Of a stretch of 64,000 bases of DNA, positions 58,721 to 64,000 are shown piece by piece (positions within the stretch are counted from its first letter, which is position 1; every line of letters starts with the position of its first letter). The position numbers were made by a program, and so were the translations under genes. The DNA is taken from positions 124,001 to 188,000 of the forward strand of contig DAOTVO010000059.1 in assembly GCA_034436335.1 (NCBI GenBank), read 5' to 3'. The stretch comes from UBA877 sp034436335. GTDB lineage: Bacteria; Chloroflexota; Anaerolineae; Anaerolineales; Villigracilaceae. The notes below the pieces were generated by a model. The model was not told the DNA's origin. It did not search any database and saw only the letters and a list, made by a program, of their open reading frames with translations.

Positions 58721-60754
58721 ATGACCTCCCCGCGCCGTCTGCTCCCTGCTCTCCTCCTTCTTCTGACCGCCGCATGTAAGTCTGCCCCTGCTTCAGAAAC
58801 CGCTTTGCCTTTGCCTGCGACCTCGACCATGCCGGCGTCCGTTGCTGTGACCGAGGCGGCCTCGACGCCAAATGTGCCTGTCTCGACAGAGACAGCGCCG
58901 CAAAGCGCCCCCACAGCGACAGCCACCCCCCTCCCTCCCATGAGCGACTGGCGCGACCTGCCCATCATTCCAGAAGTGAGCCCGCGCGTGCTGGAAATCT
59001 ACGCCGCAGGCCAGGCGCTTGGCCGGGAACCGCACAATTTCTCGGTCATTGGCGACTGCCAGTCCATTCCCTTCGTTTTCATGGGGCCGTTCAGTCTGGG
59101 AGAAATTCAGCCCGGGCCGTCCGAAAGTTATCTGTGGGACGCTCTCAATTACTTCAAGGGGTCTTTTGGCCACTGGTCGGTTACCTCGCGGGGCGGATTC
59201 ACTGCCGCCTCCCTGCTCAGCCCCCTGCAGGCCGACTCGCAGAACTGCAAGCCCGGCGAGACCCCGCTGACCTGCGAATATCGCCTCCACAACCCGGCTT
59301 ATGTTTTTATCACCCTCGAAACCTGGAGAGACCAGCGCACCATTGACCGCTACGAAAGTTACCTGCGCCAGATTCTCGACTACGTCATCGAGCGCGGCAC
59401 TGTCCCGATTCTGATTACCAAAGCCGACGCCGCCGAAGTGGATGAGGGCATTCACGTCATCAACCCCGCCATTGCCCGCGTGGCCTACGACTACCAGGTG
59501 CCGCTGGTCAACTTCTGGAAAGCCGCCCAATACCTCGATAACGCCGGCATAGACCCTAACCGGGACGGCTTTCATCTCAGCCCCGAAGGGTACAAGGTCA
59601 AGAATATCCTGGCTTTGCGCACGCTTTATCTGGTCTGGAACGCCGTTCAGGGACGGGACGTGAGCCAGATTGTCCCCTCCGATGTCCCTGCCTCCGAAGG
59701 CGGGCAAAATGCCCCTGAAACGGGGAGCAATCCCCAGGTCAACGCGCCCGAATGCGGCCGCGGTTGCATCTTCTTCGGGACGGCCGTCTCCCGCGACGGA
59801 AACGTGACCGCCAACGGCGTCTTCTCCTACAATCCCTCTATGCGTGCCCTGACTCAAATCCTGGGCGCAGGCTACGACCTGCAGGATGTCAGCGAAGATG
59901 GGACGCGCCTGCTCGTCAACAGCGGCAGCCGCCTCTACGAAGTCCGTCTCACCGACGGCTCCTCCACGCTCATCAGCAGCACATTCTACGCTGCCGGGCG
60001 TCAGGGCGCGTACTGGGACAGCGCCGATAGCGAAGTCATCTTCCTCGATGAATCGGCGCCTATCCAGACCGATAACGGTCAGGCCATTTATCTCTACCCC
60101 AGCGCGCGCGACGGAGAAGTTTACTTCGAGAGCGGAACCTGCGAAAGCAAGGATTTCTGTCAGCCGGGCGGCGTGTACCGCCTCGGCCCCGGCGAGACGC
60201 TCACCCGCCTGGACGGTTACATGCGCCCGGTCTTCTCGCCAGACGGCGTGCGCGTGGCTTACCTGAACCCGGCGGTTGCCGTGCCGCTCAACTATTTCCA
60301 TATCGGCTACATGCTCCTCGAAGAGGTCGAGCGCAGCAGCACCACCCGCCGCGTGCTCTACTTCCCCGAAGAACACGGCTTCATGTATTATCCCGAAGTG
60401 CGCGATTATGCCTTCTCTCCGCAGAACGACCGCGTCATGATTCTCTACGATGTGTACAGCGAGTACTTCGAACAGTCGCAGGCCCTTCAGGCATATCTGT
60501 GGGACCTGAATACCGGCATCCTCTACAATTATGGCCGTCTCAAAGGCCTCAGCGCCGGCCTCAACCCGCGTCAGGTCTGGTCGCCGGACGGCGGGCAAGT
60601 GCTCTTCTTCCTGACCGAAACCGCCAATGAGCAGCCGTTCACCATCAGCGTTTTCCGCTCCGACATAAAAACAGGCGAGAAACTGGCGCTCTATCACGAG
60701 GCCCTGCTTGTCAGCGAGGATTATCTGTACCTGACCAACGTTTACTGGAGGTAA
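58721..60754 (+). CDS. Lipoprotein: SGNH-hydrolase-like domain plus beta-propeller
   Basis: This 677-residue protein has a lipoprotein signal (lipobox LTAAC, Cys ~19), a Thr/Pro/Ser stalk (~20-72), an SGNH-like domain (~75-320) and a C-terminal TolB/WD-like propeller (~340-677) with repeats such as YNPSMRALTQILGAGYDLQDVSEDG and FSPDGVRVAYLNP. The SGNH domain keeps the C-terminal DGFH (Asp282, His285), but the nucleophile block reads VIGDCQS, with Cys113 where the family has Ser, and the usual block-III GxND is not obvious. It may be a Cys-nucleophile variant or a non-catalytic binding protein. It is anchored outside and co-transcribed with a small helical protein and possibly with the ADH downstream (two-base gap). 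Confidence 0.85.
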   Translation: MTSPRRLLPALLLLLTAACKSAPASETALPLPATSTMPASVAVTEAASTPNVPVSTETAPQSAPTATATPLPPMSDWRDLPIIPEVSPRVLEIYAAGQALGREPHNFSVIGDCQSIPFVFMGPFSLGEIQPGPSESYLWDALNYFKGSFGHWSVTSRGGFTAASLLSPLQADSQNCKPGETPLTCEYRLHNPAYVFITLETWRDQRTIDRYESYLRQILDYVIERGTVPILITKADAAEVDEGIHVINPAIARVAYDYQVPLVNFWKAAQYLDNAGIDPNRDGFHLSPEGYKVKNILALRTLYLVWNAVQGRDVSQIVPSDVPASEGGQNAPETGSNPQVNAPECGRGCIFFGTAVSRDGNVTANGVFSYNPSMRALTQILGAGYDLQDVSEDGTRLLVNSGSRLYEVRLTDGSSTLISSTFYAAGRQGAYWDSADSEVIFLDESAPIQTDNGQAIYLYPSARDGEVYFESGTCESKDFCQPGGVYRLGPGETLTRLDGYMRPVFSPDGVRVAYLNPAVAVPLNYFHIGYMLLEEVERSSTTRRVLYFPEEHGFMYYPEVRDYAFSPQNDRVMILYDVYSEYFEQSQALQAYLWDLNTGILYNYGRLKGLSAGLNPRQVWSPDGGQVLFFLTETANEQPFTISVFRSDIKTGEKLALYHEALLVSEDYLYLTNVYWR

Positions 60755-60756
60755 AA

Positions 60757-61773
60757 ATGACGCTCCCAACCGTCATGCGCGCTATGTTGTTGGACGCCCC
60801 GCATACCCCCCTGCGTCTGGCCGAACTGCCCGTCCCGCGTCCCGGCCGCGGACAGGTACTGTTGAAAGTGCGCGCCTGCGGCGTCTGCCACACCGACCTG
60901 CACATCGTGGATGGCGAACTGAGCGAGCCGAAACTGCCCCTCGTGCTGGGACATCAAATCGTGGGCGAAGTCGCCGCCTGCGGGCCGGGGGCGGAGCGGT
61001 TTCGGATCGGCGAACGGGTCGGCGTTCCCTGGCTGGGTGCAACCGACGGGACCTGCGCGGCCTGCCGGCGCGGCGAGGAGAACCTATGCGACCATCCCGT
61101 CTTCACCGGCTACACAGTGGACGGCGGCTTTGCCGAGTACACCGTTGCCGATGAGCGTTTCTGCTTCCCTCTGCCGGATTCCTACGCGGACGTGGAGGCC
61201 GCGCCGCTTTTGTGCGCCGGTCTCATCGGCTATCGAACGTACCGCATGGCCGGGGAACACGTTGAGAAGATGGGCATCTACGGTTTCGGGGCGGCGGCGC
61301 ATCTCATCGCGCAGGTGGCCAGATTCGAAGGCAGGCGCATCTACGCCTTCACCCGTCCCGGCGACCGAGCGGCGCAGGAATTTGCCCTCCGTCACGGTGC
61401 AGACTGGGCCGGGGACTCCACCACCCGGCCGCCGGTTGAGTTGGATGCGGCGCTCATCTTTGCCCCGGTCGGCGCGCTGGTGGTGGAGGCGCTCAAGGCC
61501 GTGCGCAAGGGCGGCGTGGTCGTCTGCGGCGGAATCCACATGAGCGACATCCCGTCCTTCCCCTATTCCCTGCTGTGGGAGGAGCGCGTCGTCCGCTCGG
61601 TGGCCAATCTCACCCGCCGCGACGGGGAGGAGTTCTTTGCCATTGCCCCGCGCGTGCCGGTGCGTGCCGAAGTGCAGGTCTTTCCGCTCGAAGCCGCAGA
61701 TCAGGCCCTCGGTCTGCTGCGCTCCGGCGGGTTGACCGGCGCGGCGGTGTTGCAAATCGCTTCCCACTCGTAA
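60757..61773 (+). CDS. Zinc-dependent alcohol dehydrogenase (MDR)
   Basis: This 338-residue medium-chain dehydrogenase keeps the catalytic zinc ligands Cys44 (GVCHTD), His66 (LGHQIVG, the GHQ variant) and Cys153. The structural-zinc loop reads GATDGTCAACRRGEENLC: Cys100, Cys103 and Cys111 are present, but the first Cys of the usual four is Asp97. The nucleotide-binding motif GIYGFGAAAHLIAQVA lies at ~172. It resembles the CAD2/AdhA-like subgroup and probably oxidises alcohols or reduces aldehydes with NAD(P). GGAGG overlaps the previous stop. The stop codon TAA lies in the end of a dispersed repeat copy. Confidence 0.9.
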   Translation: MTLPTVMRAMLLDAPHTPLRLAELPVPRPGRGQVLLKVRACGVCHTDLHIVDGELSEPKLPLVLGHQIVGEVAACGPGAERFRIGERVGVPWLGATDGTCAACRRGEENLCDHPVFTGYTVDGGFAEYTVADERFCFPLPDSYADVEAAPLLCAGLIGYRTYRMAGEHVEKMGIYGFGAAAHLIAQVARFEGRRIYAFTRPGDRAAQEFALRHGADWAGDSTTRPPVELDAALIFAPVGALVVEALKAVRKGGVVVCGGIHMSDIPSFPYSLLWEERVVRSVANLTRRDGEEFFAIAPRVPVRAEVQVFPLEAADQALGLLRSGGLTGAAVLQIASHS

Positions 61774-61903
61774 CCACCTACCTAACAAGAAAAGAGTGTC
61801 GTTTGGGTGGCCAAATTTATTCGCAGAGTACGCAGATTGTGCCGATTTCTTCTCCAAACTGCGCAATCTGCGACATCTGCGCATGAGCAGGGTAGGCGGT
61901 TAC
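61770..61903. repeat. Dispersed palindromic repeat, copy 4
   Basis: A 134-base element with the best-conserved inverted ends (GTAACCACCTACC and GGTAGGCGGTTAC, 12 of 13 matching) and cores TTCGCAGAGTACGCAG and CTGCGCAATCTGCG. It fills the gap between the convergent ADH and ftsK genes; its first bases include the ADH stop codon. It may act as a two-way terminator. Confidence 0.88.
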
Positions 61904-61909
61904 TTTTTC

Positions 61910-64000
61910 TCAATTTTCCTTCGGCGGCGCGGCAGGGCCGTAATCCAGCACCTCGCGCACGCCCGTGCTGGGTTCAGGCGGGCCGAGGATGCCTTTCTCC
62001 TCCAGCGCGTCCACCAGGCGGGCGGCGCGGGTGTAACCAATCCGTAGGCGGCGCTGGAGCATGGAGACCGAGCCGCGTCCCTCGCGGCGGCAGATGTCAA
62101 TCGCCTCGTTCAGGAGCGGGTCGCCCTGAATGGCGGTGATGTCTTCGAACATGGGGACCTGTTTCAACGGGACGCCCTGCGGCAACATCGCACCGGCAGG
62201 CAGGTTCGGGGTCCCGGCAGCGGCGTAGGGGCTGACCGAGGCGGCCTGGGTGCGCCAGAAGTCCACCAGGCGGGTGATTTCCACGTCCGAGACGAAGACT
62301 CCTTGCAGGCGCACCGGCGCGGGCGCGTCGGGGGCCTGGAAGAGCATGTCGCCGCGTCCGAGCAGACGTTCCGCGCCGGGCTGGTCGAGGATGACGCGGC
62401 TGTCGGTGTTGGAGGCCACCGCAAAGGCGATGCGCGCCGGGAAGTTGGCCTTGATAAGTCCCGTCACCACATCCACCGAAGGGCGCTGAGTGGCGAGAAT
62501 CATGTGGATGCCGGTGGCGCGCGCCAGTTGCGCCAGCCGCGTGATGGTGCGCTCGGTTTCGTCGGGGGCAATCATCATCAGGTCGGCTAATTCGTCAATT
62601 ACGATGACCAGATGGGGCAGTTTCTTGCCGCCCTGCGAGGCCATGCGGTTGTTGTAGTCCTGGATGTTGCGCGCTCCCAACTCGGCGAACTTGTGATAGC
62701 GGTTATCCATCTCGCGGGTCATCCATTGCAGCGCGCCGACCACGCGCTCGATTTCCACCACAACCGGCGCGAGCAGGTGCGGCACGCCGTTGTAGCCGGT
62801 CAGTTCCACCCGCTTGGGGTCCACCAGAATCAGACGCAGGTCGTCGGGGGTATTGTGAAGCAGGAAGCAGGTCAGGATGGCGTTGACGCACACCGACTTG
62901 CCGGAGCCGGTCGTTCCGGCGATGAGCAGGTGCGGCATGGCTTCCAGGTTGGCGGCCTTGGGATTCCCGGCCACGTCCTTGCCGAGGGCGAAGCGCAGCG
63001 GGGTTCGGCCGCGGGTGAAGGCCTCGCTTTCCACCACTTCGCGCAGCGCCACCAGCGTCAGTTCCTCGTTGGGGACTTCGATGCCCACGTAGCCGCGTCC
63101 CGGCACCGGCGCCTGGATGCGGATGCGCGGGGCAGCCAGCGCCAGCGCCAGGTCGTCCGAAAGAGCGGCAATCTTGCCGACGCGCACGCGCATGGGGCCG
63201 CTGCGTCCTTCCACGAACAGCGGTTCGACCCCGAACATGGTCACCGCCGGGCCGCGGCTGATCTCCACCACTTGTGCCGGCGCCCCAAAGGAAGCCAGCG
63301 TCTCCTCGATGATGCGGGCGCGCCGCTCGATGAATTCGTCATTGACTTCGGCGGCCTGCGGCTTGTCGAGGATGTCGGCAATCTTTGGCAAAGACCAGGG
63401 GATGGCAGGGGTGGAGGGGATTCCGGCGCGGACGCTGACCCCGGTGGGCGGCGCGGGTGGAGTCTCGGGGCGGGGCGAAAGCGGGGTGAAATCTCCGAGC
63501 GCCTCGCCGTTCGGTTCGCCGGCCGCGGGAGCGGGCGACTGCTTTCCGCTGCGGGAGGCGGCGAGCGGTTGTTTGAGTTTCTCCCCCGCTCGTTGGAGCA
63601 GGGGCGCGGCCCAGCGGAACATGTCGGCCAGAGTCAGGTCGAGGGTCATGGCAAGCGAGACGAGCAGCCAGGCGATGACCACCACCGTCGCCGCCGCCCA
63701 GCCCAGCCCGTTGACGAGGGCGCGTTGAATCAACGCGCCAATATAACCGCCGCCCAGACCGGCCTCGGCGCGCTGGAGGGCGGTCGCCGCCGGGCCGGAA
63801 AGGCCGTGGAAAGTTGCCAGCAGGGCCAGGAACAACAGCATGATGCCCACAGCGCGTTCCGGCGAGAGCGGCGGCAGGCGGTCCACGCGGCGGGCGATGA
63901 GCCAGACGCCGAGCAGGAGCAGTCCCAGCGGCAGGATGTAGACGCCCCAGCCAAAGCCCTGTGCCAGCAGCCGAATCCACGTGCCGCTCAGCGCGCTGCG
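61910..64000 (-). CDS. ftsK: DNA translocase FtsK (5' end beyond window)
   Basis: This partial FtsK/SpoIIIE translocase pumps chromosomal DNA during division. The reading frame stays open to the window edge; the visible part is at least 696 codons, and a GTG at 63886 is an internal candidate start that I do not trust. It has membrane helices near the N-terminus, a Pro-rich linker, Walker A GTTGSGKSVCVN, LILVDPKRVELTGYNGVPHLL, Walker B VIVIDELADLMM, ATGIHMILATQRPSVDVVTGLIKANFPARIAFAVAS, and a C-terminal gamma winged-helix (EAIDICRREGRGSVSMLQRRLRIGYTRAARLVDALEEKGILGP) that reads KOPS sites. It converges with the ADH gene across a repeat. Confidence 0.96.
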   Translation of the reverse strand, partial: RSALSGTWIRLLAQGFGWGVYILPLGLLLLGVWLIARRVDRLPPLSPERAVGIMLLFLALLATFHGLSGPAATALQRAEAGLGGGYIGALIQRALVNGLGWAAATVVVIAWLLVSLAMTLDLTLADMFRWAAPLLQRAGEKLKQPLAASRSGKQSPAPAAGEPNGEALGDFTPLSPRPETPPAPPTGVSVRAGIPSTPAIPWSLPKIADILDKPQAAEVNDEFIERRARIIEETLASFGAPAQVVEISRGPAVTMFGVEPLFVEGRSGPMRVRVGKIAALSDDLALALAAPRIRIQAPVPGRGYVGIEVPNEELTLVALREVVESEAFTRGRTPLRFALGKDVAGNPKAANLEAMPHLLIAGTTGSGKSVCVNAILTCFLLHNTPDDLRLILVDPKRVELTGYNGVPHLLAPVVVEIERVVGALQWMTREMDNRYHKFAELGARNIQDYNNRMASQGGKKLPHLVIVIDELADLMMIAPDETERTITRLAQLARATGIHMILATQRPSVDVVTGLIKANFPARIAFAVASNTDSRVILDQPGAERLLGRGDMLFQAPDAPAPVRLQGVFVSDVEITRLVDFWRTQAASVSPYAAAGTPNLPAGAMLPQGVPLKQVPMFEDITAIQGDPLLNEAIDICRREGRGSVSMLQRRLRIGYTRAARLVDALEEKGILGPPEPSTGVREVLDYGPAAPPKEN

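Overview
The window looks like about 64 kb of chromosome from a member of the Anaerolineae (Chloroflexota). This is inferred, not proven. The supporting signs are a high-GC single-copy core gene set, many lipoproteins and single-pass proteins with Pro/Thr-rich linkers, an actinobacterial/archaeal-type inositol-phosphate synthase, a translin-family protein, and palindromic intergenic repeats. The right edge cuts the ftsK gene.

Layout. 1-5.6 kb: a VanZ-like membrane gene with a frameshift, then a BMP-type nucleoside ABC importer (binding protein, two permeases, double ATPase) with its own promoter. 5.6-10.6 kb: an MFS transporter overlapping trmD, divergent from two paralogous membrane-anchored TPR proteins. 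10.6-14.5 kb: CIRCE-controlled groES-groEL, a parvulin lipoprotein and an anchored Pro/Thr-rich protein. 14.5-18.6 kb: a frameshifted ilvE, a long non-coding stretch that may hold a structured RNA, then recX and rny. 18.6-27.6 kb: maeB (malic enzyme-PTA fusion), two small membrane proteins, inositol-3-phosphate synthase, a HIT protein, ettA and mutS2. 27.6-30.8 kb: an accessory island with a complete IS element, a secreted protein whose promoter spacer contains eleven consecutive G residues, and a lipoprotein. 30.8-37.3 kb: atpA-atpG-atpD-atpC followed by an mreB-family gene. 37.3-42.3 kb: a D-Ala-D-Ala-ligase-like ATP-grasp enzyme, two tandem SDR/DUF2867 paralogues (the second frameshifted) and tRNA-Ser. 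42.5-44.9 kb: a membrane protein, a translin-family protein, a DUF3467 protein and ssb. 44.9-57.1 kb: one long minus-strand run. It starts with RidA and a two-component system, continues with genes for building a surface glycan (GT2, polyprenyl-phosphate sugar transferase, two SDRs, a DegT aminotransferase), and ends with two FemAB-type genes and a phosphodiesterase-fold protein. 57.2-64 kb: a secreted helical protein, tRNA-Phe/Gly/Cys, a small protein, an SGNH-plus-propeller lipoprotein, an MDR alcohol dehydrogenase and ftsK.

Cross-cutting signals. Seven genes have a TATAAT-like box ending only 6-7 bases before the ATG and lack a Shine-Dalgarno, which suggests leaderless transcripts. Four intergenic copies of a palindromic element with terminal inverted repeats (CGTAACTG-like ends and CGCAGA/TCTGCG cores) are dispersed through the window. 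Three genes need a single-base correction to read through; long-read sequencing error is the simplest explanation, although real pseudogenes cannot be excluded. The best candidate for new biology is the G11 promoter tract upstream of an unknown secreted protein beside an IS element, which has the form of a slipped-strand phase-variation switch.
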